Shown here piece after piece: positions 48,079-59,997 of a stretch of 64,000 nt of DNA (position 1 is the first letter of the stretch; each line of letters begins with the position of its first letter). This stretch comes from Bartonella sp. ML69XJBT (GTDB lineage: Bacteria; Pseudomonadota; Alphaproteobacteria; Rhizobiales; Rhizobiaceae): contig NZ_JAQITB010000002.1 of NCBI RefSeq assembly GCF_028618515.1, forward strand, positions 62,001 through 126,000, written 5' to 3'. A model generated the notes under the pieces. That model ran no database searches. It saw only the letters and a program-made list of their open reading frames with translations, and was not told the origin of the DNA. The position numbers were made by a program, and so were the translations under genes.

Positions 48079-49740
48079 ATGCTGGTACAGCTTTCGGTTC
48101 ATAATATTGTTTTGATCGAAACGCTCGATATTCATTTTACAGCCGGTTTGTCTGTTTTAACTGGAGAAACGGGTGCTGGAAAGTCTATTTTACTGGATGC
48201 TTTGTCGTTGGCTCTGGGCGGACGTGGTGATGTCTCTCTGGTGCGTCATGGTGCTGCTCACGGGCAGGTGACAGCTGTCTTTGATGTCCCTGTTTTGCAT
48301 CCTGTGCGTCAGTTGATTCGTGAAAATGGTTTTGATGATGAAGGCGATATTATTTTACGGCGTGTGCAATCGAGTGATGGTCGTAGTCGTGGCTTTATCA
48401 ATGATCAGGTAGCCAGTGTTGCTTTGATGCGTAATATTGGACGTCAGTTGGTTGAAATTCATGGTCAGCATGATGATCGCGCGCTTGTTGATGTTGCCAC
48501 ACATCGTCAATTATTAGATGCCTTTGGTGGGCTTGAGGGTGAGACAGAAAATGTGCGTCAATGTTATCAGGTATGGCATGAATGTGAAGAGCGTTTGCAG
48601 CAACAGCGTCTTAAAATAGAAAATGCAATGCGCGAGGCTGAATATCTTCGTGCCTGTGTGGAAGAACTTGAAAAGCTTGATTTTCAAGTTGGTGAAGAGG
48701 ATGCTCTCTCTCTTCGCCGTGCAGATATGCTTAAATTAGAAAAAATAGCCATGGATATTAAGGAAGCTGATGATCTTTTAAGGGGGCAAAAATCGCCCAT
48801 TCCGGTTCTTTCTAATTTGGTGAGGCGCTTGGAGCGAAAAATTCCTGAAGCGCAAGAGCTTATTGCACCTGTGGTAAAATCTATTGATGAGGCATTGTGT
48901 GCTCTTGCAACAGCACAAGAAGGGATCGAGGCCGCTGTGCGGGCATTGGATTTTGAACCTGATGAATTGGAACGGATAGAAGAACGTCTTTTTGCTCTTC
49001 GTGGTTTTGCTCGCAAATATCAGGTTTCTGCCGATGAATTGGTTCTGTTGCGCGATAAAATGAATGCTGAACTTGCTGATTTTGAAGAGGCTCAAATCAC
49101 ATTAGCGCGTTTTGAAGATGAAGCGGGGCAAGCAAAGAAAAATTATGATACATTAGCACAAGCTTTATCAATAAAGCGTCAAGAAGTAGCAAAGCACTTG
49201 TCTGAAAGCGTTATGGCAGAGCTGCCAGCATTGAAATTAGAAAAGGCAGAATTTATTGTTGGAATGCAAAGTGATGTTGAAAGACGAAGTGCAGAAGGGA
49301 TAGACCGCATTGAATATTTTGTTCGGACCAATCCTGGAGCACGTGCTGGACCAATGTTGAGTGTTGCTTCTGGTGGTGAGTTATCTCGTTTTTTATTGGC
49401 ATTAAAAGTTGTATTATCCGATCATGGATCGGCTCCCACTCTGATTTTTGATGAAATTGATACAGGTGTGGGGGGAGCTGTTGCCGCAGCTATTGGGCAA
49501 CGATTACAGCGTTTATCGGAGAGAATTCAGGTTTTTGCTATTACACATGCACCCCAAGTCGCATCAAAAGCGCACAGTCATTTTCTTATTTCAAAGATGG
49601 AAAATGATGATAAAGGCTGTTTTGTGACAGCTATTCATAAAATGGAAGAGCATGAGCGTGCAGAAGAAATTGCTCGTATGTTAGCAGGAGAACAGATTAC
49701 TGAAGAGGCGCGTGCAGCTGCTCAAAAGCTGCTCGCATAA
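48079..49740 (+). CDS. recN: DNA repair protein RecN
   Basis: A 553-residue SMC-like ATPase that helps recombinational repair of double-strand breaks. The Walker A motif is GETGAGKSILLDALSLALGG (about 29-48) and the Q-loop region is VEIHGQHDDRALVD. A long coiled coil spans about 155-380. The signature ASGGELSRFLLALKVVL is at about 430 and Walker B is LIFDEIDTGVGG. Length is the family norm (553). It is six bases downstream of bamD and likely co-transcribed. No SOS box is recognised. Confidence 0.96.
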   Translation: MLVQLSVHNIVLIETLDIHFTAGLSVLTGETGAGKSILLDALSLALGGRGDVSLVRHGAAHGQVTAVFDVPVLHPVRQLIRENGFDDEGDIILRRVQSSDGRSRGFINDQVASVALMRNIGRQLVEIHGQHDDRALVDVATHRQLLDAFGGLEGETENVRQCYQVWHECEERLQQQRLKIENAMREAEYLRACVEELEKLDFQVGEEDALSLRRADMLKLEKIAMDIKEADDLLRGQKSPIPVLSNLVRRLERKIPEAQELIAPVVKSIDEALCALATAQEGIEAAVRALDFEPDELERIEERLFALRGFARKYQVSADELVLLRDKMNAELADFEEAQITLARFEDEAGQAKKNYDTLAQALSIKRQEVAKHLSESVMAELPALKLEKAEFIVGMQSDVERRSAEGIDRIEYFVRTNPGARAGPMLSVASGGELSRFLLALKVVLSDHGSAPTLIFDEIDTGVGGAVAAAIGQRLQRLSERIQVFAITHAPQVASKAHSHFLISKMENDDKGCFVTAIHKMEEHERAEEIARMLAGEQITEEARAAAQKLLA

Positions 49741-49858
49741 AGATTGCGTCATAAAATATTGCTTATCCATGAACTCATGAAAAAGCACGTGTTTATGGGG
49801 ATTCTGTATGTGACAAAGAATTAAGATTCTTATGGTTATAGTCCATCATTTGGAATAG

Positions 49859-52015
<2,157 letters not shown>

Positions 52016-52940
52016 GGGGGTGTTGTCAAGAAGATGAATGCAGTAGTCCTAGTTATTCTTCACAATACTGGATTTTATTAATATTAAGAGGCAATATGTT
52101 ATTTTTTGAAGAAGCTTACCATTATTTTTTAATACTATAATTTTTTTTCAGAATGGTGACATAATAAAAAGATTTTTCTGCTCGTTGCTTCAAAGAAAAA
52201 ATCGCATCACAAATGCAATTGAAGCACTTTAGGGTTATTACCAAGAAATAAATATATTTTTTAAACCCTGTCAAATTTGAAAAAATAGTAGAGTAGGATC
52301 AAAGAAGCTTTGTTAAAAGGGGATTTTTTGATAAGGATTTTTTTATTGAAAATTTTTCGCAATGGTATGTTTGAATTATTGACTGAGTGCGTTTTTTTGT
52401 GTGCTATTGATGATTACGTAAAAAAGACCTTTAATGAGGTTTGTTGTTTGTAATAGCAGTGTACTATGAACTTTATAATTATTCAGTGTTAAATAAAAAT
52501 AATATGCATTGATGCTAATATGATATTTTAGTTATTATTTCACGAAGAATATATAAAATCTCTTCTCAAAAGAGAGAGATGCTCATTATAAGGCAAACTG
52601 AAAGGGCAAAACTGTCAACAAATACACAGAAATTTTGAATCGAAACATCATAATAAATTGATTATGGTAGGCATGATGGAGATTATATTAAGGATTATAA
52701 TGAAAGTTTCCAGATAAGGAAAATAAGAAATATAAATTTGTAGAGGCAGTAAAGGATCTTTGTTAAGATTAAGAGTGTCCAAACGATTACATCCTGTTTT
52801 ACGTGGAGGCGTGTTGTCATACCAGAAAAAAATGAAGCTTCTAAAAAAATATTTCCTGATAGTCAATGCGTATTCTTTTCTTAAAGAGAAAAGATGCAGT
52901 TTTCTGTAAGAAGCGCTAGAAGATGTTCATGCTCCTTCAT
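52016..52940. other. Convergent intergenic region, nothing recognised
   Basis: About 925 AT-rich bases between the converging ligA and pepP ends. A 72-codon minus ORF near 52648-52866 has no trustworthy protein features. No clear terminator with a T run was found. Confidence 0.4.
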
Positions 52941-54767
52941 TTAAAGGGGCATGGTTGCTTCTTTTGCCCATTCTTTCTCTTCTTTATTTAAGTGAAGTGC
53001 ATTTGTTTGATAGACATGCGCATGGTAATCATTGAGCCATTGTCGTTCTTCCTGTGTTAAAAGCTCTGGAAGAATGAGTTTTCGGTCAATGGGACAGTTT
53101 GTGAGTGTTTCAAATGAGAGCATTTCTCTCTCTCCGCCATTGATTTTTTGTGCAGGTTTTACAATGAGCAAATTTTCAATACGAATGCCAAAAGAACCTT
53201 CGCGATAATACCCAGGTTCATTAGAAACAATCATTCCAGGAAGCAATTCCTGGCATCCTTTGCGTGAAATATTTTGCGGTCCTTCATGGACAGAGAGATA
53301 GGAGCCAACTCCATGACCTGTGCCATGGGCGTAATCAAAACCAGTTTTCCATAAGGCAATGCGTGCGAGAACATCAAGATCTTGTCCGCGTGTTCCTTTA
53401 GGAAAGCATGCTGTTGAAAGAGCTATCATGCCTTTGAGCACAAGAGTAAAACAACGTTTTTCTTCCTCTCCAATATTTCCAATAGCTACTGTACGTGTGA
53501 CATCTGTGGTGCCATCACGGTATTGTCCCCCTGAATCTACGAGATAAAGTTCACCAGCATTGAGTTGTTTATTTGTTTCATTTGTTACGCGGTAATGGAC
53601 AATAGCACCATTTGCTCCTGCTGCGGAGATTGTATCAAAAGAGAGATCTTCCAGTTTTTTTCCCATTTCTTTTGCTGTGTTTATACGGAATTCTTCTAAT
53701 TTTTGAGCTGCTGAAATTTCATTCACGGTGCCTAGTATTTGTTTGTCTAACCAAGAAAAAAAACGGGTGAGTGCTACCCCATCACACAGATGTGCTTCGC
53801 GCGCACCGTCTCGTTCGGTGCTGTTTTTAATGGCACGGGGTAGAGCAGCAGGGTCGGTAAGTGTGATGAAAGATTTTCCATCTTTTTCAAGTACCGTGCG
53901 TAATTTCTCGCATGTTAACTGTGGATCTAGAGCAAAAACTGTTCCTTTTTGAAGATAATCTTTGATTTTTGCAATAAACTGTTCTGGTTCATATAATTTT
54001 GCATAACGTTCCAGATATTGTTTCTGTTCTTCACCAAGCTTTTTGCTGTCAATAAATAAGGCAGGTTTTTCTTTAATGGGAATGAGAGCAAAACAAAGAA
54101 CAAAAGGTGTGTTAGAGACATCATTGCCTCGTATATTGAATATCCATGCAATAGAGGAGGGGTCTGTAAAAATAAAAGCATCGGCATGGGCTTTTTTGAT
54201 ATTTTGCTGAATTAAATTTAGCTTTTCATCGCTATCCCATCCTGCATATTTGAGAGGATGAATTGATAAGGGAGATTGTGGGAATGGTGGTTGATTATGC
54301 CAGATAAGATCAATAGGATTTTGCTGAACTGCGATTAGTTTTCCACCTGCGGTTATTTCGAATGTTTTTTTCAATGTATCTATAGCTGCAATGGTGTGGA
54401 GCCATGGATCAAAGCCAATAGAAAGATTTTTTCCATTTTTTTCAAGCCATTGTGATGGAGGACAAGTTACGAGATCCTCATACTCAAAAATATGCGGATT
54501 GGTTTGTTGACGAACTTGGAGTTTATAGCGTCCATCGGTAAAGAGAATGGCTTTATTTTTTAAAATGAGTGCCATTCCTGCTGATCCAGTAAAGCCAGTA
54601 AGCCAGCTAAGGCGTTGAGCGTGCGGGGGAACATATTCTCCTTGATGTTCATCGCTACGTGGAACAAGGAAGCCATCTAACCCGAGACGATCAAGTTCTT
54701 TACGAAGGGAGGAAATGCGTTCCGCAGCATGCGCGGGATTTGTTGTTGCTTCAAAAGATTGATACAT
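52941..54767 (-). CDS. pepP: Xaa-Pro aminopeptidase (M24B)
   Basis: A 608-residue cytoplasmic metallopeptidase that removes an N-terminal residue before proline. It has the three-domain layout of the long aminopeptidase P type: two creatinase-like N-terminal domains (FLVPRSDEHQGEYVPPHAQR; FTGSAGMALI) and a pita-bread C-terminal domain. The metal ligands are seen in YLVDSGGQYRDGTTDVTRTV (two Asp), HGTGHGVGSYLSVHEGPQ (His), NEPGYYREGSFGIRIENLLI (Glu) and a further downstream Glu. AAGGACGG precedes the ATG. It is the last gene of a probable sco-prmA-pepP unit, 14 bases after prmA. Confidence 0.92.
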   Translation of the reverse strand: MYQSFEATTNPAHAAERISSLRKELDRLGLDGFLVPRSDEHQGEYVPPHAQRLSWLTGFTGSAGMALILKNKAILFTDGRYKLQVRQQTNPHIFEYEDLVTCPPSQWLEKNGKNLSIGFDPWLHTIAAIDTLKKTFEITAGGKLIAVQQNPIDLIWHNQPPFPQSPLSIHPLKYAGWDSDEKLNLIQQNIKKAHADAFIFTDPSSIAWIFNIRGNDVSNTPFVLCFALIPIKEKPALFIDSKKLGEEQKQYLERYAKLYEPEQFIAKIKDYLQKGTVFALDPQLTCEKLRTVLEKDGKSFITLTDPAALPRAIKNSTERDGAREAHLCDGVALTRFFSWLDKQILGTVNEISAAQKLEEFRINTAKEMGKKLEDLSFDTISAAGANGAIVHYRVTNETNKQLNAGELYLVDSGGQYRDGTTDVTRTVAIGNIGEEEKRCFTLVLKGMIALSTACFPKGTRGQDLDVLARIALWKTGFDYAHGTGHGVGSYLSVHEGPQNISRKGCQELLPGMIVSNEPGYYREGSFGIRIENLLIVKPAQKINGGEREMLSFETLTNCPIDRKLILPELLTQEERQWLNDYHAHVYQTNALHLNKEEKEWAKEATMPL

Positions 54768-54781
54768 AATAACCGTCCTTT

Positions 54782-55651
54782 TTATTTAAGATGTATCGTA
54801 ACCCATCCTTGACGGTGGTATGTTTCAATATGTTTGAGACCTTGCGTTACATAAGCTTCTAGTACTTGGGAATGTTGTTCTTCAAGAATTCCAGAGAGTA
54901 TGAGTGACCCACCGCTTTGGAGTGCTTCGGCCATTTCTTGTGCAAGTTCAATGAGTGGATTGGCAAGGATATTGGCAATAATGAGATCAAAAGGTGCACG
55001 GGATGCAATTTCTTCATGAGCAAAACCTGCTGCAGTAACAGCTGTAATATATTCTTTTACACCATTGAGTTCGATATTATGTTGGGCAACTTTGATCGCA
55101 ATCTGGTCAATATCAGATGCAAGGACAGGAATCGGTTTGAGCATTGCGATGCCAATGGCTAAAACTCCACTCCCCGTACCAAGATCAAGGGCATTTTGTG
55201 GATTTTCCTGTTTCATCACTTTGGCAATCATTTCTAAACAACCGGCTGTTGTTCCATGATGTCCAGTACCAAAAGCTTGATTTGCTTCAATTTCAATAGG
55301 AAAAATATTCTGTGGAATGTCATTGCGATTATGGCTTCCATGTACAAAAAACGGACCAGCACGTACAGGTGTTAGCCCTTCAAGGCTTTGTTTAACCCAA
55401 TCGATATTAGGCAAAATTTCACAGTTAATTTTACGAGGATCCACAGAAAGAATTTGTGCAAAACGCTGTAAAATATGCTCTTGGTTTTCTTTATCTACAT
55501 AGAGTGAAAGTTCATAAATGGCGTTTTTTTCATCAATCTCTGCAAGAGCAAGGGGGTATCCTTCTTCGTCAAAGGCTGTTTCCATAACAGTATATAGTTG
55601 CTCTGCTTCATTTTTAAAAGCATTATAATACAGACGAATTTGTTGCGACAT
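54782..55651 (-). CDS. prmA: Ribosomal protein L11 methyltransferase PrmA
   Basis: This 289-residue SAM-dependent enzyme trimethylates ribosomal protein L11. The substrate-recognition N-terminal domain (about 1-95) is followed by the methyltransferase core: PIEIEANQAFGTGHHGTTAG, NALDLGTGSGVLAIGIAML (SAM loop, about 154-172), VLASDIDQIAIKVAQHNIEL and LIIANILANPLIELA, the N-I-L-A motif typical of PrmA. Length matches the family (about 290). It lies between an SCO gene (28 bases upstream) and pepP (14 bases downstream) on the same strand. Confidence 0.94.
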   Translation of the reverse strand: MSQQIRLYYNAFKNEAEQLYTVMETAFDEEGYPLALAEIDEKNAIYELSLYVDKENQEHILQRFAQILSVDPRKINCEILPNIDWVKQSLEGLTPVRAGPFFVHGSHNRNDIPQNIFPIEIEANQAFGTGHHGTTAGCLEMIAKVMKQENPQNALDLGTGSGVLAIGIAMLKPIPVLASDIDQIAIKVAQHNIELNGVKEYITAVTAAGFAHEEIASRAPFDLIIANILANPLIELAQEMAEALQSGGSLILSGILEEQHSQVLEAYVTQGLKHIETYHRQGWVTIHLK

Positions 55652-55679
55652 TCTGTTCTTTCTTTAATCGGCTTTTTAT

Positions 55680-56258
55680 TTAGTTGGAGACAAGTTTTTT
55701 AAGCCGTTCAATGGCGATATCATCTTTTAGTTCATTATCGCCCTCTTTTTCATAAGGAATGACACCATACAGTTTACCGCCTTTTTTGAGCAAAAAAATC
55801 GCGGCTGTATGGTTATAGGTGTAATTCCCATCGGTCCCAGATACTTTTTCAGCAACAATTTTAAAAGAATCTACCATTTTATGAACTTTTTCAGGATCTC
55901 CACTGATCCCAACAATTCTATTGTTAAAATTACTGAGATACTCATGGAGTACTTCTGGTGTATCACGTTCAGGATCAACGGTAATGAACCATACTCCTAA
56001 TTTATCAGCTTCAGAGCCAAGGGCTGTGAGCCAGCGATCAAGATTGAGCAATGTGGTAGGGCAGACTTCAGGGCACATGGTGAAGCCAAAGAAAACAATT
56101 GAAGGCTTACTTCGTATATCATCTTGTGTAATCGTATTTCCATTGGAATCAGTGAGGGTAAAGTTATCGCCTAAAGGTTTATTTCTTAACGCATCATAAA
56201 GAAAAATACCGGCAAGAAATATAGCTGTTAGCCCTAAGATGCGTATGATATTTTTCAT
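55680..56258 (-). CDS. SCO1/SenC copper chaperone for cytochrome oxidase
   Basis: A 192-residue membrane-anchored thioredoxin-fold protein. The N-terminal helix (about 4-22, IRILGLTAIFLAGIFLYDAL) anchors it, with the rest in the periplasm. The copper-binding C-x-x-x-C lies in GFTMCPEVCPTTLLNLD, and the conserved His is in YNHTAAIFLLKK near residue 162. It would deliver copper to the CuA site of cytochrome oxidase or act as a thiol reductase. The ATG at 56258 follows GAGAGG and starts right at the anchor; a longer in-frame start at 56327 adds a non-conserved stretch. It is first in the minus-strand unit with prmA and pepP. Confidence 0.9.
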   Translation of the reverse strand: MKNIIRILGLTAIFLAGIFLYDALRNKPLGDNFTLTDSNGNTITQDDIRSKPSIVFFGFTMCPEVCPTTLLNLDRWLTALGSEADKLGVWFITVDPERDTPEVLHEYLSNFNNRIVGISGDPEKVHKMVDSFKIVAEKVSGTDGNYTYNHTAAIFLLKKGGKLYGVIPYEKEGDNELKDDIAIERLKKLVSN

Positions 56259-56388
56259 AGTTGGCCTCTCTTCAAAAGACAAAAAAACTGTAGCATTGGT
56301 AGGTTTGTTTTGCAATCTTTGTTTCATGGTTGATTTTCTTTGCTTGCTATGTCTTTTGTGTTCTTTTTAAGGAACAATTGGTGGGTGA

Positions 56389-57018
56389 ATGGAGAAAGAG
56401 AAAGATCTTCGATTCCATGAGAGTGAGCCTCGTATTCATACGACAGCACGATTGCATAGTTGTAAATTGGGGCGCTATGTGGAAATCAATGAACGGGTGG
56501 TTTTGCGTGATGTAACGGTTGGAGATTTTTCTTATTTTGAGCGTAATAGTGAAGCTATTTATAGCGAGATTGGGCGTTTTTGTTCTATTGCATCTCATGT
56601 TCGTGTAAATGCGCTAGAGCATCCTCTCGAGCGACTTTCAACGCATAAAATAACATATCGTCCTAATGAATATTTTCGCTATATGCCATTAGATTGCTCT
56701 TTTCGTGAAAGGCGCCGTGCAAAGCGTGTTATTATTGGGCATGATGTATGGATTGGACATGGTGCGGTTATTATGCCTGGGATAACAATTGGGCATGGCG
56801 CTATCATTGGTGCTAACGCTGTTATAACAAAAGATGTTCTTCCCTATATGATTGTTGCGGGTGTTCCTGGAAAGCTGTTGCGGATGCGCTTTTCAGAAGA
56901 TGTGATTCAGACACTTTTGGAGATGGCTTGGTGGAACTGGCCCCTTGATAAAATTTACAATGCCTTGCCTGATATGCAAAATCTTACTATTGGGGCTTTT
57001 ATTGACAAGTGGAAATAA
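56389..57018 (+). CDS. Hexapeptide-repeat acetyltransferase (phosphonate-associated type)
   Basis: A 209-residue left-handed beta-helix acyltransferase. Hexapeptide repeats run through about 18-160: TVGDFSYFERNSEAIYSEIG, GRFCSIASHVRVNALEHPLE (catalytic His expected here), VIIGHDVWIGHGAVIMPGIT and GHGAIIGANAVITKDV, ending in VAGVPGKLLRMRF. The pattern with NEYFRYMPLDCSFRERRRAK between repeats resembles the xenobiotic/phosphonate acetyltransferase family often found in phn operons. No phn gene is nearby, so the substrate is unknown. It is divergent from the SCO unit and convergent with uvrD. Confidence 0.8.
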   Translation: MEKEKDLRFHESEPRIHTTARLHSCKLGRYVEINERVVLRDVTVGDFSYFERNSEAIYSEIGRFCSIASHVRVNALEHPLERLSTHKITYRPNEYFRYMPLDCSFRERRRAKRVIIGHDVWIGHGAVIMPGITIGHGAIIGANAVITKDVLPYMIVAGVPGKLLRMRFSEDVIQTLLEMAWWNWPLDKIYNALPDMQNLTIGAFIDKWK

Positions 57019-57086
57019 TATGCAAAATAACATGGAAAAGCGATTTTTCGTTTGGAAAGGTTATTTGTATGATATTTTCGCTTGGT

Positions 57087-59420
57087 TTAAGCTTTGCTTA
57101 CAAAGTTATCGAGAACGCGCTTTTCTCCAGCTTTTTCAAACATAATAGTTAATTTATGATCATCTATTGCTGTGATATGGCCATAACCAAATTTTATATG
57201 AAAAATTCGATCACCGATTGCAAAGTTTGATGGTTCTTCAGAGACTGATTGGTCGATGATTTTTCCTTCAATGTTTTTTTGTGTACGCTTTTGTTTTGGT
57301 GTAGCATAGTCATTGTTAAAGGAATTGGGGTGTTTAAAGGAAGATCTTCCATAACCACCATAAGATGTTCCCATTTCTATGGCTTCTATATGTTCTACTG
57401 GTAATTCATCTAGAAAACGAGAGGGTAGCGCAGGTTGCCAAAATCCATGAATTTTTCGATTGGATACAAACCATATATGTAAATGTCTTTTTGCTCTTGT
57501 TAGTCCCACATATGCTAGTCGGCGTTCTTCTTCTAATCCTAAACGGCCGCCTTCATCCAATGAGCGTTGATGAGGAAAGAGGCCTTCTTCCCAACCTGGA
57601 AGAAAAACGGTTTCAAACTCAAGTCCTTTAGCGGAATGGAGTGTCATGATGTTGATTGCATCGGTATTTTCATTGTTTTCAGCATCCATAACCAGTGCGA
57701 CATGTTCTAAAAAGCTTGGAAGGTTTTCAAATTGTTCTATTGAGCGGACCATTTCCTTAAGATTTTCTAGTCGTGTTGCTGCTTCGGGTGAACGATCTTC
57801 TAGCCACATAGCTGTGTAGCCTGAATCATCAAGAATTGTTTCGGCAAGTTCTCTATGGGGTGTGCATTGCAGCATATTTTGCCAACGGCGGAAGTCTTCA
57901 ACAACGTTTCGCAAAGTACTGCGTGCCTTGGGCTTTAGCTCATCCGTTTCAATGATTGCGGCTGCAGCAGAAAAGAGAGGAATGGCGCGTGCACGAGCGC
58001 TTTCATAAAGAGTGCGTAGGGTTGCATCTCCTAAGCCGCGTTTAGGTGTGTTGATAATACGCTCAAAGGCTAAATCATCTGCTGGTTGAACAACAACGCG
58101 CAAATAAGCCATGGCATCGCGTATTTCCATTCGTTCATAAAAGCGTGGACCACCAATAACGCGGTAGTTAAGACCAAGGCTTACAAAGCGATCTTCAAAC
58201 TCACGCATCTGGAATGACGCACGCACCAATATAGCCATATGATTTAGCGAATGACCAGCTTGTTGTGCGCGTTCAATTTCTTCTCCAATTGCACGTGCTT
58301 CTTCTGCTGAATCCCAAGCTGCATGGACTTTTACTTTTTCTTCTTTGCTCTTTGTTTGATGAGAAAAAAGTGTCTTGCCAAGTCTTCCTTGGTTATGAGA
58401 AATAAGATGAGAAGCTGTTTTAAGAATGTGTGATGTGGAGCGATAATTGCGTTCTAAACGAATAATTTTTGCAGGAGGAAAATCTTTTTCAAAACGCAAT
58501 ATATTGTCAACTTTAGCACCTCGCCATCCATAAATGGATTGATCATCATCACCAACGCAACAAAGGTTAACATGTCGCCCTTTAGATTGTTGTGCTAAAA
58601 GGCGGAGCCAAAGATATTGCGCTGTATTGGTATCTTGATATTCATCTACAAGAATGTAGCGAAACTGGGAATGATATTGGCGAAGGATATCTGGATTATG
58701 TTGAAAGAGAGAGATAGAATGAAGTAAAAGATCACCAAAATCACAGGCATTAAGACTTTTTAATCTTTCCTGATAGCTACGATAAAGTTCGCGTCCCATA
58801 CCGTTACCAAAGGAATAGGTATCGCTTTCTGATATGTGTTCTGGTGCAAGACCTTGGTTTTTCCAAGAATCAATCATTATGGCAAGGTTTCTAGCAGGCC
58901 AACGCTTATCATCCAATTCTGCAGCTTGAATAAGCTGTTTTAAAAGTCTGGTAACATCATCACTATCAAGAATTGTAAAATTGCTTTTTAAATTAACAAG
59001 TTCTGCGTGGCGGCGTAAAATTTTTGCACCGGTGGCATGAAAAGTTCCAAGCCAAGGCATACCTTCAACAATTTCACCAATAAGTTCACCAATACGCATT
59101 TTCATTTCACGTGCTGCTTTGTTGGTGAAAGTTACAGCAAGTATTTGTTGAGGAGAGGCAAGTCCCGAGCGCAAAATGTGGGAAATACGTGTTGTCAAAA
59201 CGCGCGTTTTTCCAGTACCGGCACCTGCAAGAACTAATAGAGGTCCTTCTGTATTTATAACAGCTTGACGTTGTTCGGGATTGAGTTGTTCTAAATAACC
59301 GTTATTGCACTGTGTTTGTTCTTTTGTTGTTACCGTGTGCGTAGCGGCTTTAGCGCTCTGTTCATGAGGGGAGATGGTATCTTCTTCAAAGAATGGTATA
59401 TGGTCAGAAAAATTATTCAT
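57087..59420 (-). CDS. uvrD: ATP-dependent DNA helicase UvrD/PcrA
   Basis: A 777-residue superfamily 1 helicase (3' to 5') for nucleotide excision and mismatch repair. Motifs appear in order: Q motif LNPEQRQAVI, Walker A VLAGAGTGKT (about 63-72), Ia AVTFTNKAAREMKMRIG, II VDEYQDTNTAQ, III GDDDQSIYGWRGA, IV RLERNYRST, V IMTLHSAKGLEFETVFLPG and VI EERRLAYVGLTRAKRHL. The C-terminal IGDRIFHIKFGYGHITAI segment is the Tudor-like RNA polymerase-interacting domain of UvrD/PcrA. The ATG at 59420 is chosen because the in-frame extension to 59534 is not conserved in character. Confidence 0.95.
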   Translation of the reverse strand: MNNFSDHIPFFEEDTISPHEQSAKAATHTVTTKEQTQCNNGYLEQLNPEQRQAVINTEGPLLVLAGAGTGKTRVLTTRISHILRSGLASPQQILAVTFTNKAAREMKMRIGELIGEIVEGMPWLGTFHATGAKILRRHAELVNLKSNFTILDSDDVTRLLKQLIQAAELDDKRWPARNLAIMIDSWKNQGLAPEHISESDTYSFGNGMGRELYRSYQERLKSLNACDFGDLLLHSISLFQHNPDILRQYHSQFRYILVDEYQDTNTAQYLWLRLLAQQSKGRHVNLCCVGDDDQSIYGWRGAKVDNILRFEKDFPPAKIIRLERNYRSTSHILKTASHLISHNQGRLGKTLFSHQTKSKEEKVKVHAAWDSAEEARAIGEEIERAQQAGHSLNHMAILVRASFQMREFEDRFVSLGLNYRVIGGPRFYERMEIRDAMAYLRVVVQPADDLAFERIINTPKRGLGDATLRTLYESARARAIPLFSAAAAIIETDELKPKARSTLRNVVEDFRRWQNMLQCTPHRELAETILDDSGYTAMWLEDRSPEAATRLENLKEMVRSIEQFENLPSFLEHVALVMDAENNENTDAINIMTLHSAKGLEFETVFLPGWEEGLFPHQRSLDEGGRLGLEEERRLAYVGLTRAKRHLHIWFVSNRKIHGFWQPALPSRFLDELPVEHIEAIEMGTSYGGYGRSSFKHPNSFNNDYATPKQKRTQKNIEGKIIDQSVSEEPSNFAIGDRIFHIKFGYGHITAIDDHKLTIMFEKAGEKRVLDNFVSKA

Positions 59421-59540
59421 TATATCTTTTGTGTAGTCTTTTTTTTGTTTAAGTGCTAGATTTAAAAAACTTTTTTTCAAAAAAACACCACATCTTCTGT
59501 TAAATAAGAAAACAAAAATTGTAAAAAATAACAACGAATA

Positions 59541-59792
59541 TTAAATGCTTTGGGTGAGAACACTCTGGAGGGCATAGACGCGTAATGAAGCTGAAAGATT
59601 TATCTGTTGTGGTCTTTTTCTATCAATATCCGTGATAATAAAGGCTAAAGATTGTCTTCTTTTACGCGCTATGGCTTTAAGAATATCAAGAAATGGTTGT
59701 TCTAAAGATATGCTTGTTGCGTGTCCATCAATCCGAACGGATATTTTTTTCGTTACCACTTTTGACCAATCAATAGAATCATTTTCGTGCAT
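59541..59792 (-). CDS. Ribbon-helix-helix domain protein
   Basis: An 83-residue probable DNA-binding protein. The beta strand VTKKISVRIDGHATSISLEQ and the following helices PFLDILKAIARKRRQSLAFI fit the RHH_4 family common in Hyphomicrobiales. It would bind DNA as a dimer; targets are unknown. The ATG at 59792 is ten bases after the stop of the DUF4169 gene on the same strand and is preceded by AAGAGTAG, so the two are coupled. Together with sspB this is a recurrent alphaproteobacterial gene group. Confidence 0.75.
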   Translation of the reverse strand: MHENDSIDWSKVVTKKISVRIDGHATSISLEQPFLDILKAIARKRRQSLAFIITDIDRKRPQQINLSASLRVYALQSVLTQSI

Positions 59793-59802
59793 TTTTCTAC
59801 TC

Positions 59803-59985
59803 TTATTCGTCGTGGTGTAAACGATTTTGATCAAGAAATTTTTGTGCCTTTAAAGCTTCTTTTTGCTCGAATTTTTTTTCAGCCTTGGTTCGTCCAAAAC
59901 GATAGCGATTTTCTTCTGCATGAAGTGCTTCATCTGCACGCTTTTTTCGCTTGCGAAATTGGCGAAGGTTAATTGGTTCTGTCAT
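59803..59985 (-). CDS. DUF4169-family small basic protein
   Basis: A 60-residue, highly charged helical protein: TEPINLRQFRKRKKRADEAL, then NRYRFGRTKAEKKFEQKEAL and a C-terminal FLDQNRLHHDE. The N-L-R-Q-x-R-K-x-x-x-R start and the R-Y-R-F-G-R-T-K-A-E-K block identify DUF4169, a family of unknown function found in alphaproteobacteria. The start is the ATG at 59985, 12 bases after the end of sspB; the two codons before it are unlikely. It lies between sspB and the RHH gene in one minus-strand unit. Confidence 0.8.
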   Translation of the reverse strand: MTEPINLRQFRKRKKRADEALHAEENRYRFGRTKAEKKFEQKEALKAQKFLDQNRLHHDE

Positions 59986-59997
59986 AAGCAAATTTAT

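Noticed and set aside
52648-52866. 72-codon minus ORF between ligA and pepP
   Set aside because: Hydrophobic, low-complexity translation of AT-rich DNA with no ribosome binding site or family.
59421-59534. Longer UvrD starting at 59534
   Set aside because: The extra 38 residues are Phe/Lys-rich and unlike the family N-terminus.
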